Shown here in pieces: positions 44,367-53,907 of a DNA stretch of 64,000 bases. The stretch lies in NCBI GenBank assembly GCA_963820395.1, contig CAWGAE010000028.1, positions 213,953 through 277,952 of the forward strand, in the 5' to 3' direction. The position numbers and the translations under genes were made by a program. Each line of letters opens with the position of its first letter. The first letter of the stretch is position 1. Source of the DNA: DATFVJ01 sp963820395 (lineage in GTDB: Bacteria; Actinomycetota; Actinomycetes; Streptosporangiales; Streptosporangiaceae). Under the pieces are notes generated by a model. The model was not told the origin of the DNA. It saw only the letters and a list, made by a program, of their open reading frames with translations, and searched no databases.

Positions 44367-46629
44367 GCCCGGCCACCGGCCGGCGGCTCCGGCGCTGCTG
44401 CTGACAGCCGGGAAGATCACGGCGTCGCACCTGGGCAGGGACGCCTATGTGTATGTCCGCCAGTCCACCCCGGCCCAGGTCCAGCAACACACCGAGAGCC
44501 TGGCCCGCCAATACGAACTGGCCGAGCGGGCGACCGCTCTGGGCTGGCCAGCCCGTCAGGTCGTGGTCATCGACGCCGACCTGGGCCGGTCCGGGGCAGG
44601 CACCGACGGGCGGCTGGGCTTCAAGGAGCTGGTCGCCGACGTCGGCTTGGGCAAGGCCGGCATCGTGCTGGGGATCGAGGTGTCGCGGCTGGCCCGCAAC
44701 AACGCCGACTGGTACCAGCTGCTGGATCTGTGCGCGCTGACCGACACCCTGATCGCCGACGCTGACGGCATCTACCACCCGGGCGACTTCAACGACCGGC
44801 TCGTGCTCGGCCTGAAGGGCACTATGTCCGAGGCCGAACTGCACCTGATCCGCTCGAGGCTGACCGCCGGTCTCAGACACAAGGCCGCCAAGGGCGAGCT
44901 GAAGCAGGGCCTGCCGGTCGGGCTGGACTATGACGAAGCCGACCAGGTCGTCATCACCGCCGACGAGGCCGTGGCCGAGGCGATCGCCACGGTGTTCCGC
45001 CGGTTCGACGAGCTCGGCTCGGCCCGCCAGGTGCTGCTGTCCCTGCGCGAAGATGGGGTGCTGGTGCCCCGGCGGGCAACCGGCTCCAAGCGGATCACCT
45101 GGGCCCCGGCGACCTACCCGTCGGTGCACGACGTCCTCACCAACCCCGCCTACGCGGGGGCGTTCGTGTTCGGGCGGACCCGCACCGAAAAACGCGCCTG
45201 CCTCTCCGGGCGGGTGACCACCCGGGTCAGGCTGGTGCCCCGGGAGGAGTGGGCGGTGCTGATCCCCGACCACCATTCCGGATTCATCACCTGGACCAAG
45301 TACGAGGCCAACACCGCCCAGCTGCGCGCGAACTGGCGTGCGCCCCGCGGTCACGGCGGCGGAGCGCCCCGGGAAGGCCGGGCTTTGCTGCAGGGGCTGC
45401 TGCGCTGCGGCAAATGCGGGCGGACCATGCAGACCGGCTACTCCGGAGCCAAGGGCAATAGCCCCCGTTACGTATGCGCCCGGGCCAAACAGCTGTATGG
45501 CACCGACCGCGGTTGCCAGACCATCGGCGGTGGCCGTCTGGAGAAGACGATCCTGGAGCAACTGCTGGCCGTCTTGGAGCCGGCATCGCTGGAAGCGACC
45601 GCCAAGGCGCTGGCCGAGGCCGATGCGCACTACCACCAGCGCCTGGCGGTCTTCGAACTCGCCGTCGAACGCGCCCGCTATGAGGGCGAACGCGCTCACC
45701 GCCAGTACGACGCCGTCGAGCCGGAGAACCGGCTCGTGGCGCGCACTCTCGAGCGCACTTTAGAAGACAAGCTCGCCGCCGTGCGCCGGGCCGAGAATGA
45801 CCTGCGCGCTCAGCAAGCCCGCCGCCCGGTCACCCTCACCGACGCCGAGGTCGCCTGGATCCGCTCGGCCGGCGCCGACGTCCGCAAGGTGTTCGACGCG
45901 CCCACGACCACGATCGTCGAACGCAAGCAGCTGATCCGGGCGGTCATCGACCACATCGTGGTCACCATTAACGCCGAGGACCGGATCGCTGACCTGCTCA
46001 TCGTCTGGCAGGGCGGAGCCACCACCACGCTGGCCATGCAGATGACCAGGAAAGGCGGGGACAAGGCCACCACCACCAGCGAGGACACCGTCAACCTGGT
46101 GCGCCGCCTGGCCGTCCACTACGACGACCGCACCATCGCGCTAATCCTGTCCAAGCAACGGCGCCGCACCGCGACCGGCCTGACCTGGACCAAGACCCGG
46201 GTCAAGAACCTGCGGGTCTCCCACCGCATCCCGGCCTGCCCACCGGGCGAGCCTGAAACTGTCGGTGGCGACGGCCAGGATGTGCCCGTGGTCACCGTCC
46301 CGCAAGCCGCCGCCCAGCTGGGCGTCAGCACATACACCATCTACCGGTGGCTGCGGGATGGGTTCATCACCGGCGAGCAGCTCACCCCCACCGCCCCGTG
46401 GCGGATCCGCATCGACCAGGCACTGCGTGACCGTCTCCGCCCCGAGGTCCCCGACGGCTGGCTGCCCCTCGACCAGGCGGCGGCGGCACTAGGGATCGCC
46501 CGCCAGACCGTGTTGCACAAGGTCCAACGCGGAGAACTGAACGCTGTAATCGTCAACCGCGGACAGCGCCAAGGGCTCCGTATCCAGGTCCAACACCCCG
46601 CAGTTGGACTGTTTGACACACCCCGATGA
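44359..46629 (+). CDS. large serine recombinase with two C-terminal HTH motifs
   Basis: 756 residues. N-terminal resolvase domain with catalytic Ser36 (YVYVRQSTPAQVQQHTESL) and LGIEVSRLARNNADWYQLLD. Then the recombinase domain (VLTNPAYAGAFVFGRTRTEK), a zinc ribbon (GLLRCGKCGRTMQTGYSG, later CQTIGGG) and a coiled-coil region (about 400-500). Two helix-turn-helix-type segments follow: VPQAAAQLGVSTYTIYRWL from about 645 and LDQAAAALGIARQTVLHKVQ from about 705. The last 100 residues are unusual for phage integrases and typical of transposon-borne recombinases. It appears intact and is the likely mover of the 43.3-46.6 kb unit. Confidence 0.88.
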   Translation: MAEPGHRPAAPALLLTAGKITASHLGRDAYVYVRQSTPAQVQQHTESLARQYELAERATALGWPARQVVVIDADLGRSGAGTDGRLGFKELVADVGLGKAGIVLGIEVSRLARNNADWYQLLDLCALTDTLIADADGIYHPGDFNDRLVLGLKGTMSEAELHLIRSRLTAGLRHKAAKGELKQGLPVGLDYDEADQVVITADEAVAEAIATVFRRFDELGSARQVLLSLREDGVLVPRRATGSKRITWAPATYPSVHDVLTNPAYAGAFVFGRTRTEKRACLSGRVTTRVRLVPREEWAVLIPDHHSGFITWTKYEANTAQLRANWRAPRGHGGGAPREGRALLQGLLRCGKCGRTMQTGYSGAKGNSPRYVCARAKQLYGTDRGCQTIGGGRLEKTILEQLLAVLEPASLEATAKALAEADAHYHQRLAVFELAVERARYEGERAHRQYDAVEPENRLVARTLERTLEDKLAAVRRAENDLRAQQARRPVTLTDAEVAWIRSAGADVRKVFDAPTTTIVERKQLIRAVIDHIVVTINAEDRIADLLIVWQGGATTTLAMQMTRKGGDKATTTSEDTVNLVRRLAVHYDDRTIALILSKQRRRTATGLTWTKTRVKNLRVSHRIPACPPGEPETVGGDGQDVPVVTVPQAAAQLGVSTYTIYRWLRDGFITGEQLTPTAPWRIRIDQALRDRLRPEVPDGWLPLDQAAAALGIARQTVLHKVQRGELNAVIVNRGQRQGLRIQVQHPAVGLFDTPR

Positions 46630-46650
46630 AAGAAAGGCGCAGTGTTACCC

Positions 46651-46887
46651 ATGACCGACCTCTCGACCGGCTATCAGGGTCTGCGCGGGTGGTTACGCGG
46701 GCTTTATGCCTGCCCGGCCATCGTCGGCAAGACGACGACGCCCGCGCCCGACCTGGCGACCGCCGCCCCGACCGTCGGCAGCGACGGCCTCACCTACTCG
46801 GTGACGATCCGGACCGGTGCGATGTGGGACACCTCGCCGCCGCGTCAGGTCACTGCGGCCGACGCGGCGATCGTCTTTACGCGGTAG
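46651..46887 (+). pseudogene. SBP_bac_5 (peptide ABC transporter binding protein) fragment
   Basis: KTTTPAPDLATAAPTVGSDG and YSVTIRTGAMWDTSPPRQVT are the conserved early part of extracellular family-5 solute-binding proteins. The protein breaks at AADAAIV, exactly where the 3' boundary of STAND copy 2 begins (ctttacgcgg), and stops at a TAG formed there. Signal peptide and remainder are absent. Confidence 0.7.
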
Positions 46888-49614
46888 GTCCCGCCCGCGT
46901 GAGGGCGGCGAGTTCGGCGGCCACGCCGGTGGCCTCGGCCGCACGGATACGCTGGAAGATCTCGTGCGCCTGCCGCAGGCCGGCCTCCGCGTCGGCGGTG
47001 CGGCGCGCGGCCAGGGCGCAGCGGCCCAGGCCAGCCAGCGCAGCGGCCTCACCCCAGGAGCTGCCGAGCTCGCGGGCCAGGTCCAGGGCCTGCCGGTGAC
47101 ACACCCCGGCCCGGTCCAGGTCACCGCGGACCCGGTGCAGCGTCCCCACCTCGTTGAGCGCCTCAACCTCACCGCCCCGGACGCCGAGGTCGCGGTAGAT
47201 GCCCAGCGCCGCCTCCAGCGCTTCGGCCGCGCCCGGGTAGTCCCCGGTCTGCCGCCGCACGGCCCCCAGGTGGGTGAGCGCGGTGGCCTCGCCCGGCCGG
47301 TAGCCGAGGTCGCGGCAGATGCCCAGCGCCGCCTCCAGCGCCCCGGCCGCGCCCGGGTAGTCCCCGGTCTGCCACCGCACGGCCCCGAGGTGGGTGAGGG
47401 CGGCGGCCTCGCCCGGCCGGTGGCCGAGGTCGCGGCAGATGCCCAGCGCCGCCTCCAGCGCCCCGGCCGCGCCCGGGTAGTCCCCGGTCTGCCGCCGCGC
47501 GGCACCCAGGTAGGTGAGGGCGGTGGCCTCGCCCGGCCGGTAGCCGAGGTCGCGGGCGATGCCCAGCGCCGCCTCCAGCGCTTCGGCCGCGCCCGGGTAG
47601 TCCCCGGTCTGCCGCCGCACGGCCCCCAGGTGGGTGAGCGCGGTGGCCTCGCCCGGCCGGTAGCCGAGGTCGCGGCAGATGCCCAGCGCCGCCTCCAGCG
47701 CCCCGGCCGCGCCCGGGTAGTCCCCGGTCGACCACCGCACGAGGCCCAGGTGGGTGAGGGCGCCGGCCTCGCCCGGCCGGTCGCCGAGGTCGCGGTAGAT
47801 GGCCAGCGCCGCCTCCAGCGCCCCGGCCCCGCCCGGGTAGTCCCCGGTCGACCACCGCACGATCCCCAGGATGCTGAGGGCGTCGGCCTCGCCCTGCCGG
47901 TCGCCGAGGTCGCGGTAGATGGCCAGCGCCGCCTCCAGCGCCCCGGCCGCGCCCGGGGAGTTCCCGGTCGACCACCGCACGAGCCCCAGGATCCTGAGGG
48001 CGTCGGCCTCGCCCTGCCGGTCGCCGAGGTCACGGTAGATGCCCAGCGCCGCCTCCAGCGCGCCGGCCGCGCCCGGAAAGTCCCCGGTCGACCACCGCAC
48101 GGCCCCCAGCTGGTTGAGGGCGCTGGCCTCACCCGGCCGGTCGCCGAGGTGCCGGGCAGCCTGTACGGCGGTGGTGTGGCGGGTGATGGCGTCGGTCCAC
48201 GGGCCGTCCTGCAACAGGAGAGTGGCCAGGGCGGCGGTGAGGGCGACGACCCGGGCGTGCTGGCCGGTGCGGGTGGCGTAGTCGAGGCAGGCGAGCAGGT
48301 TGGCGCGTTCGGCCCGTGCCCACGACAGCGCCCGCGTGGGGTCAGGCAGGTCAGGCACCGCGGCCGGCGGTGAGATAAGCGCGGCCGGGGCAGGCCGGGT
48401 CCGGGGCCGGCGGGCCAGGTGCGCCTCGGCGGCGGCGGCGGTGTGCTGGTAGTAGTCCAGCAGATGTTGCAGCGCCTGGTCGCGGCCGGTGGCGGGGTCG
48501 GTGGCGGCGCGGTCCTGGACGTAGCGGCGGATCAGGTCGTGCATGCCATACCGGCGGTAGCCGACCTCGGTCAGCAGGCCCTCACTGTGCAGGTCGTCCA
48601 GCCGCCGGGCGGCCTCCGGCAGCGCGATACCGGCCAGGGAGGCGGCGGCGTAGCCGTCGATCGTGGTGCCCGGGTGCAGGCCGAGGCGGCGGAAGAACCG
48701 CTGCTGGCCAGGCGCCAGGTCCCGGTAAGACACCTCGAACGCGGCGGCCACGCTGGCTTTCTCCGCGGCCAGGGTGAGCAGGCTCGCCGTGGTCTCGCCG
48801 GCCAGGTCGGCCAGGGTCCAGGCCGGGTGCTTGGCGTACACCCGGGCCAGCAGCCAGATCGCCAACGGCAGGTACCCGGCCAGCCGGACCAGCTCCGGCA
48901 CCGCTTCGGGCTCGGTGGCGGCGCGGGGGGCCAGCCGCAAGAACATCACCTGCGCCTGGTCCGGCGGCAGCGCCTCCAGCAGCACCGGGGCGACCGCCCC
49001 GGGCAGGTCCCCCAGGTACCGGCGGCTGGTGACCAGCACCAGGCAGCCGTCCCCCCCGGGCAACAGCGGGGCGACCTGGCCGCTGCTGGCGGCGTTGTCC
49101 AAGACCAGCAGGGCCCGCTGGCCGGCCAGCCGGTCCCGCCACAGCACCGCCCGCCCGTCCAGATCCGCGGGCAGGTAACGGCCGTCCACCCCGACCGCCG
49201 TCAGCAATTCGGCTAACGCCGCCGCCGGCGCCGCCGGATCCTGCCCAGGGGTGTGCGCGTGCAGGTCGATGAACAGCTGCCGGTGGGGGAACCGGCCCCG
49301 CAGCCGATGAGCGGCGTGCACGGCCAGGGCGGTCTTCCCCACCCCGGGCATCGCATGGATCGCCACCACCCCACCGGCCCCGGCGGCATCGGTCACCGCG
49401 GTGGTGATCAGGCGCAGTTCCTCGTCCCGGCCGGTGAACGCCGCCGTGTCCGGCGGCAGCGAATACCGCACCGCCAGCGCCGCCGGGACGGCGGCTGGAT
49501 GATCTGGGTACCGATCTGGGTGAACAAGCTGGCATCGCGGGCTTCGCCGCGCATCCCGACCCGGGCACCGCCCGCAGGGTCCCCGGGCGGCGCCCCCGGC
49601 GGGGTGGTGGTCAT
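46877..49614 (-). CDS. STAND NTPase (NB-ARC plus about 10 TPR), copy 2, one-base frameshift near the N-terminus
   Basis: Paralogue of the gene at 38974. The long frame (from 49471) covers the complete NB-ARC: Walker A PGVGKTALAVHAA, LLVLDNAAS, VLVTSRRYL, YLPLAIWLLAR, MHDLIRRY, then about 10 TPR units. The true start, by comparison, is ATG 49614, with DASLFTQIGTQIIQPP. One base is missing relative to copy 1 near 49,481-49,490, which puts the N-terminal motif out of frame. If real, the NB-ARC/TPR part could still start internally but without the shared motif. The ATGA overlap with the upstream small gene is conserved. Confidence 0.87.
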
Positions 49615-50030
49615 GGCCGGGTGTAGCTGGCCTGGGTGCCGATCTGGGTGAACGTGCTGGCGTCGTGGGAGCTGCCGGTCATCATAATGGTCCCGATCCG
49701 GGTCTGCCCGGCCGGGCTGAGCGCGGGGAGGAGGACCTGGTCCAGCACGTCCTGCAGCTCGGCGGCCACGGTGGGGTCGGCGCGCAGCAACTGCTGCAAC
49801 TTCACCTGCCAGGCCCCCTCCAGCGCCTGCTCGGTGCCGGTGTCACCGTCGCGGCGGGCCAGCAGCAGCTGCTCCCGCAGGTCGTCCAGTTCGGTCCCGA
49901 TCTCGCCGGCCTGCTGCTGGAGGTGTCCGCGGCGCCATAAGCCGGCGACCGCTTCGCGGACCTGCCGCCAGGCGTCGCCGACGATCGCCCCGATCAGCGC
50001 CGTCCCCGCCGCGAGCACGATCCGATCCAT
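49611..50030 (-). CDS. small putative effector partner of STAND NTPase, copy 2
   Basis: 139 residues, the same length as copy 1 and about three quarters identical by eye. N-terminal hydrophobic helix (RIVLAAGTALIGAIVGDAW), charged middle, end GSSHDASTFTQIGTQASYTRP. Divergence is concentrated in the helices, whereas the last 20 residues are almost unchanged, suggesting selection on the motif. Overlaps the NTPase by ATGA. Confidence 0.78.
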   Translation of the reverse strand: MDRIVLAAGTALIGAIVGDAWRQVREAVAGLWRRGHLQQQAGEIGTELDDLREQLLLARRDGDTGTEQALEGAWQVKLQQLLRADPTVAAELQDVLDQVLLPALSPAGQTRIGTIMMTGSSHDASTFTQIGTQASYTRP

Positions 50031-50125
50031 TCCCGCCCCTTCCCCGTCAAATGCTGCCTACCCCACGATCCTCGGCCCACGGTAGCGCTCCGGCAGCCCC
50101 GCCGGCCACTTCGCCAAGGCCAGCA

Positions 50126-50191
50126 GTCGTTAGCGTCAGGTTACGGCGCAGGGGGATGCCTACGGGTCACCCGGCCGTGAGGGGTGCTTTA
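50126..50191. repeat. dispersed two-part repeat, copy 2
   Basis: Matches 31331-31354 and 31463-31503, here without the 105-bp spacer. It lies about 100 bp upstream of the effector/NTPase copy 2 start, on the far side from the genes. Confidence 0.75.
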
Positions 50192-50199
50192 TGAGTCCA

Positions 50200-50916
50200 G
50201 TAAGCCACCCCGTGCACCCAATTGACCGCGCATTTTCCGTACTCATGCTCTGAAAGCCACGATGACGCTCCTCCACCTGCCATCTACCTGGCAGCAGCAT
50301 CTGACCGCAGTCGGCCAAGCGCCAGCGCCCGGACTGCGGCGCCCGCCGACCGCGAGAACGCTCCGCTGCATCGCAAGGGCCATCCGGCGAGCGGGAGCGG
50401 TTTTCAAGACCCGTAAGGAAACTCTCCTGACCTACGGGAATGGCGCTGGGTCCCTGAACTTACGCACGTATTCGGCATGATCAAGCTCCCGGAGCATCCG
50501 TACCGAGCCCCTAGGCGGCAAAGAATGGGCAACCTTCGCCATGTTCATAGCGGGCGGCTGCCTCGATCGGTGTGTTACTTCCAGCCGGAGTGATCCCGGG
50601 CCTCCGGTCACCAGTGATGCGTCGCCGCGTCCATGTCAGTTCTGGCCTGGTTGTGGCAGCTCACGGTTCCGGAGGCGTAGGTCGGACGTAGAAAGCTGTG
50701 CGTTAAGGCTCGGTTGTCATGCTTGACGTCCCGCGATCTAGCGCTGACGTGGCCGGAGCGGATCGGTACGGACAGACATACTTGTCGCGAAGAGCGTCAC
50801 AGTCGGTCGAGTGCTCGCCGGACCGCTACGGTGCTGTGACCAGGCTTACTCTAACGATGGCGGCCCCGGTGCCGTCCTAAGCTGCGCGGATCGGCGCGAC
50901 CCCAAAGGGGGCAGCG
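50200..50916. other. non-coding stretch
   Basis: No gene recognised in about 700 bases. A short string near 50,475-50,495 (gcatgatcaagctcccggag) echoes repeat A near 34,970, hinting at another worn repeat copy. Confidence 0.4.
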
Positions 50917-51213
50917 GTGGCGGTGAGTGGTCCGGGCGTCACGCCGTACGGCGGGCACACCGGCGTGGTGCGGTCGGTGGCCTACGTTCCCGACGGCGCT
51001 ACTCTCGCCGCTGGCGGCGATGACGATACTGTCCGGATCTGGGACGCCGACACCGGCCAGCAGCTGCAGCAGCTCACCGGCCACGCCGACTGGGTGGTCT
51101 CGGTGGCCTACGCCCCCGATGGCGCTACTCTCGCCACCGGCGCCGACACAGTCCGGAATCTGGGACGCGCGTATTCCTTGAACTTATGCCTTGCGTATTC
51201 GGCCATAATGTAG
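50917..51213 (+). pseudogene. WD40 repeat protein fragment
   Basis: GTG 50917 follows aaagggggcagc. Two WD40 units are present: GHTGVVRSVAYVPDGATLAA and VRIWDADTGQQLQQLTGHAD, then VVSVAYAPDGATLATGADTV. The frame then leaves the family (NLGRAYSLNLC) and stops. A propeller needs about seven units, so this is a truncated sensor domain. Confidence 0.65.
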
Positions 51214-51262
51214 CAAACTCTGCCGGAGAACAAATCGCGATACCCCTCGAAGGAGCCGCGCC

Positions 51263-51832
51263 ATGGCTATCGACACCTTTCTTGTCATCCGCCCAAATCC
51301 CCAGAATCCCCCGATCGGTGAGGCCCCCACGACCGATTCGTACTTTCAGAAGACCTTCCCGGGCGCCGCGGTCATTTCGATCAGGGACTTCGACTTCGCG
51401 GTGGAGAGCCCTGCCGCCATTGGCTCGGCGAGCAGCGGACTGCTGGCGGGCAAGGCGAAGTTCGACGAGTTCGTGTTTCACAAAGCGATTGACAGGGCTT
51501 CGCCCGGCCTGTTCGCCGTCTGCTCTTCGGGGCACCCCTTTGCGGCCGTCCAGCTGTATATCCGTGAAGCCGCCCCCGGACCCGGCACCAGTGGGGTTGC
51601 CGCTCCGTTCCTGGCCTACGAGTTCCAGACGGTGATTATCACGAAGATCGATTGGTCGGGGGGCGGTGCCGATCCGGAACTTTCCGAGGAGGTGACCTTC
51701 GCATACGGCGCTCTGGTGATCGCCTACCAGGCGACCAATCCTGACGGCAGCCTGGCGGGGGCGCCCGTCAAAGCTAACTGGAGTGAGGTGTCCAACTTGC
51801 CGAACGTTCAGGACTCCATCGTCCTGCAATGA
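51263..51832 (+). CDS. Hcp-like tube protein, orphan
   Basis: 189 residues of the Hcp1 family (type VI secretion tube-like fold). It has an opening MAIDTFLVI, a core strand set with FDEFVFHKAIDRASPGLFAV, GHPFAAVQLYIREA and YEFQTVIITKIDWSGGG, then ELSEEVTFAYGALVIAYQ. ATG 51263 has aaggag upstream. No other sheath, baseplate, VgrG or ATPase gene is nearby. Actinobacteria lack a classical type VI system, so it may be a stand-alone ring protein, a toxin-delivery part or a relic. It looks intact. Confidence 0.7.
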   Translation: MAIDTFLVIRPNPQNPPIGEAPTTDSYFQKTFPGAAVISIRDFDFAVESPAAIGSASSGLLAGKAKFDEFVFHKAIDRASPGLFAVCSSGHPFAAVQLYIREAAPGPGTSGVAAPFLAYEFQTVIITKIDWSGGGADPELSEEVTFAYGALVIAYQATNPDGSLAGAPVKANWSEVSNLPNVQDSIVLQ

Positions 51833-51844
51833 CCTGACGTATTC

Positions 51845-52300
51845 GTGACGGTGCGGATCGACGCCTGGCAGCCTCACTGTAAAGATGCAGGTCAGCGAGC
51901 AGGGCCGTGTCAGCATATGTTCGGCTGCATGGTCGATTTAGTGCCCCCGGGGACGGCCGGTGACGGAGCAGGAATCCGCCGACAACGCTCAAGATCACTG
52001 AGCACCTTCCTGGGGCAATTGCTGGCCGCGACCGCGATCGGCGCGGTGATCGGCGCCGGAGCCGGCAAACTGCTGCACCACAAGACCGCCAGCAAACTGG
52101 AGGAGCAGGCCGGGGCCACCATCCCGGTCGGCGGAGCCGGCCTGATCGTCGCCTACCCGCACTCGGCGGCCGCCAAAGTCGAACCCGCCGTAACCCGCGC
52201 CATCAAGAAAGTCGTCGGCGAGGCAGAGGGCCACCACGTCCAGGCCCTCAAGGGCGCGATCGCCGACGCGCAGCAGAAGATGGCCGAAAGCGGCGCCTGA
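51845..52300 (+). CDS. DUF1269-like membrane protein, probably N-terminally truncated
   Basis: The C-terminal about 95 residues (LGQLLAATAIGAVIGAGAG, EQAGATIPVGGAGLIVAYPH) look like the Gly-rich membrane hairpin and tail of DUF1269-type proteins. The first 50 residues are unrelated and have no ribosome site. Probably the end of a larger gene whose front was replaced. Confidence 0.45.
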   Translation: MTVRIDAWQPHCKDAGQRAGPCQHMFGCMVDLVPPGTAGDGAGIRRQRSRSLSTFLGQLLAATAIGAVIGAGAGKLLHHKTASKLEEQAGATIPVGGAGLIVAYPHSAAAKVEPAVTRAIKKVVGEAEGHHVQALKGAIADAQQKMAESGA

Positions 52301-52669
52301 CGCTGGATGGAGGGCCGTGATGTCTACGGCTGTGCGCTACGCCGGTCTGAGTGACGCACAAGCCATCTTGATCTGCGTGTCCTGCGGCTAGCGGCCCGGC
52401 GTGCGCTGGGCGGGCCTACCCGAGGCTGAGCCCAGCTACCTTGCGACGTGGCGGGATGCTGCTCACTGGTGCGCGTTGTTGACCTGTGTTGCGCGGTGTT
52501 GTACGGCCAGATTCAGGCCAGTGCAGACAAAGATCATCGATTGATCCCCTTGATGCGAACTACTGGCAGCGTAGTCAGAGACGGTCATTGGCGCGGGTAC
52601 GTAGTCCGCTTCGATCCGGGGGATCGTGTGATGTCGGCACGGTTGCTGCACTTTTGTGCTGCACACCAG
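52301..52669. other. non-coding stretch left of the IS21 element
   Basis: No gene recognised. It ends in the 7-bp target repeat acaccag that flanks the IS. Confidence 0.4.
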
Positions 52670-52738
52670 TGTGGGCGCTCACGTAATTCCCCAGGCCTGC
52701 GCTCACGTAATTCCCCAGGTCCTGGCCTGTGTCTAGTG

Positions 52739-53527
52739 TTACGTGGTGTCCCCCTTCCCGGCGAGCGTGACACGCCCGGGCCGCTTGCTGGGCCTGTAGC
52801 TGGGGCCGTTCATGAATACTTGGTGGCTGGTATTGATCAAGCGGTCGAGAAGGGACTCCGCCACGACCGGGTTGGGGAACAGGGGGTACCAGTCCGCTGG
52901 TGACCTGTTGGAGGTCAAGATCAGCGAGCGGCCGGCCCGCTCGGTGACCAGCTCGTAGAGGTCGTCGGCCTGGGCAGCGGTCAGCTCCCGCATGGCGAAG
53001 TCGTCCAGCACGAGGACGGCTGGGCGGGTGAGCTCGCGAAGCCGTTTGTCCCAGCTGCGGTCGGCGTGCCCGCCGGCCAGGTGGGCCAGCGCCCGGCTGG
53101 TTTTGAGGAACCGGGCATCGACGCCTTGCCGGATAGCCAGGTGCGCCAGCGCTTGGGCGACATGGCTTTTCCCGACGCCGACCGGCCCGTACAAAATCAC
53201 GGACTCGCCGGCCTGCAGCCAGCGCAGGGCGGCCAGGTCACGGATCTGGGCGGCGGGCAGCTTGGGGGAAGCATTGAAGTCGAAGCCTTCCAGGGTGGTG
53301 TGCTGCTCGAAGCGGGCCTGGCGCAGCCGCCGGGAAAGCGACAGTGTTTCCCGGCGGGAGATCTCGTCGTGACACAGCACCTGGAGGAACTCCAGGTGGC
53401 CGAGTTCCCCGGCGCGGGCCTGGGCAAGCCGGGCGTCGAGGGTGTCCAGCATGCCGGACAGCTTGAGGGTCCGTAGCGCCTGACCGAGCGCGTTGTGGTC
53501 GATAGCTGCGGTGACGGTGGTCATCAC
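52739..53527 (-). CDS. istB: IS21 helper ATPase IstB
   Basis: AAA+ helper that selects target DNA for IstA. N-terminal helical domain (LRTLKLSGMLDTLDARLAQA), Walker A GPVGVGKSHVAQALAHLA, Walker B AVLVLDDFAMREL, sensor LILTSNRSPADWYPLF. 262 residues, full length. Overlaps the preceding small gene by ATGA, giving translational coupling. Confidence 0.93.
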   Translation of the reverse strand: MMTTVTAAIDHNALGQALRTLKLSGMLDTLDARLAQARAGELGHLEFLQVLCHDEISRRETLSLSRRLRQARFEQHTTLEGFDFNASPKLPAAQIRDLAALRWLQAGESVILYGPVGVGKSHVAQALAHLAIRQGVDARFLKTSRALAHLAGGHADRSWDKRLRELTRPAVLVLDDFAMRELTAAQADDLYELVTERAGRSLILTSNRSPADWYPLFPNPVVAESLLDRLINTSHQVFMNGPSYRPSKRPGRVTLAGKGDTT

Positions 53528-53907
53528 GTTCCCTCCTTGATCGCGGTGAAGATGCGCACGGCGTGCCCGGCGACCTGCCCGCCGGCGAACACCCAGCCAT
53601 AGGTGCGGCTGCCGGGGGCGGTGTCGCGGGCTGGCTGGCCGCCCGCTGCGGCGGCGAGCACCGCGACCGCCGCCATCCTGGAAGCCGGGCCGGCCAGGCA
53701 GGCGGGCACCTGGATGGTGATCTGGTCCTCATCGATGGTCAGCGACAGCCCGGCGATGCCCGCGCGCTCGATAAACGCCGCCGCGGCGCGCAGCGCGTGC
53801 GCCTGGGCGGCCAGCGGCCGGGCCGGGATCACGCCGGCGGCGGCCTGGCTCGCGATGCCGGTGGCCGCGGCGGAAGGCCCGCTGCCGCTCGCGGCGACGG
53901 TAGTCAT
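53524..53907 (-). CDS. small third protein of the IS21 element
   Basis: 127 residues between istA and istB, overlapping each by four bases. An Ala-rich helix (AAQAHALRAAAAFIERAGIA) is followed by a strand pair (LSLTIDEDQITIQVPAC) and a second helix, ending GHAVRIFTAIKEGT. No family recognised. The double overlap means it is translated as part of the element, so it may be an accessory transposition or immunity factor. Confidence 0.65.
   Translation of the reverse strand: MTTVAASGSGPSAAATGIASQAAAGVIPARPLAAQAHALRAAAAFIERAGIAGLSLTIDEDQITIQVPACLAGPASRMAAVAVLAAAAGGQPARDTAPGSRTYGWVFAGGQVAGHAVRIFTAIKEGT

Noticed and set aside
44125..45699. 524-residue minus-strand open frame
   Set aside because: Exact antisense of the serine recombinase, whose minus-strand translation is low in conserved features.
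46817..48373. 518-residue plus-strand open frame with repetitive sequence
   Set aside because: Antisense shadow of the TPR array in NTPase copy 2. No ribosome site and no independent family resemblance.
51263..51832. Type VI secretion locus
   Set aside because: Only an Hcp-like gene is present; none of the other structural genes is in the window.
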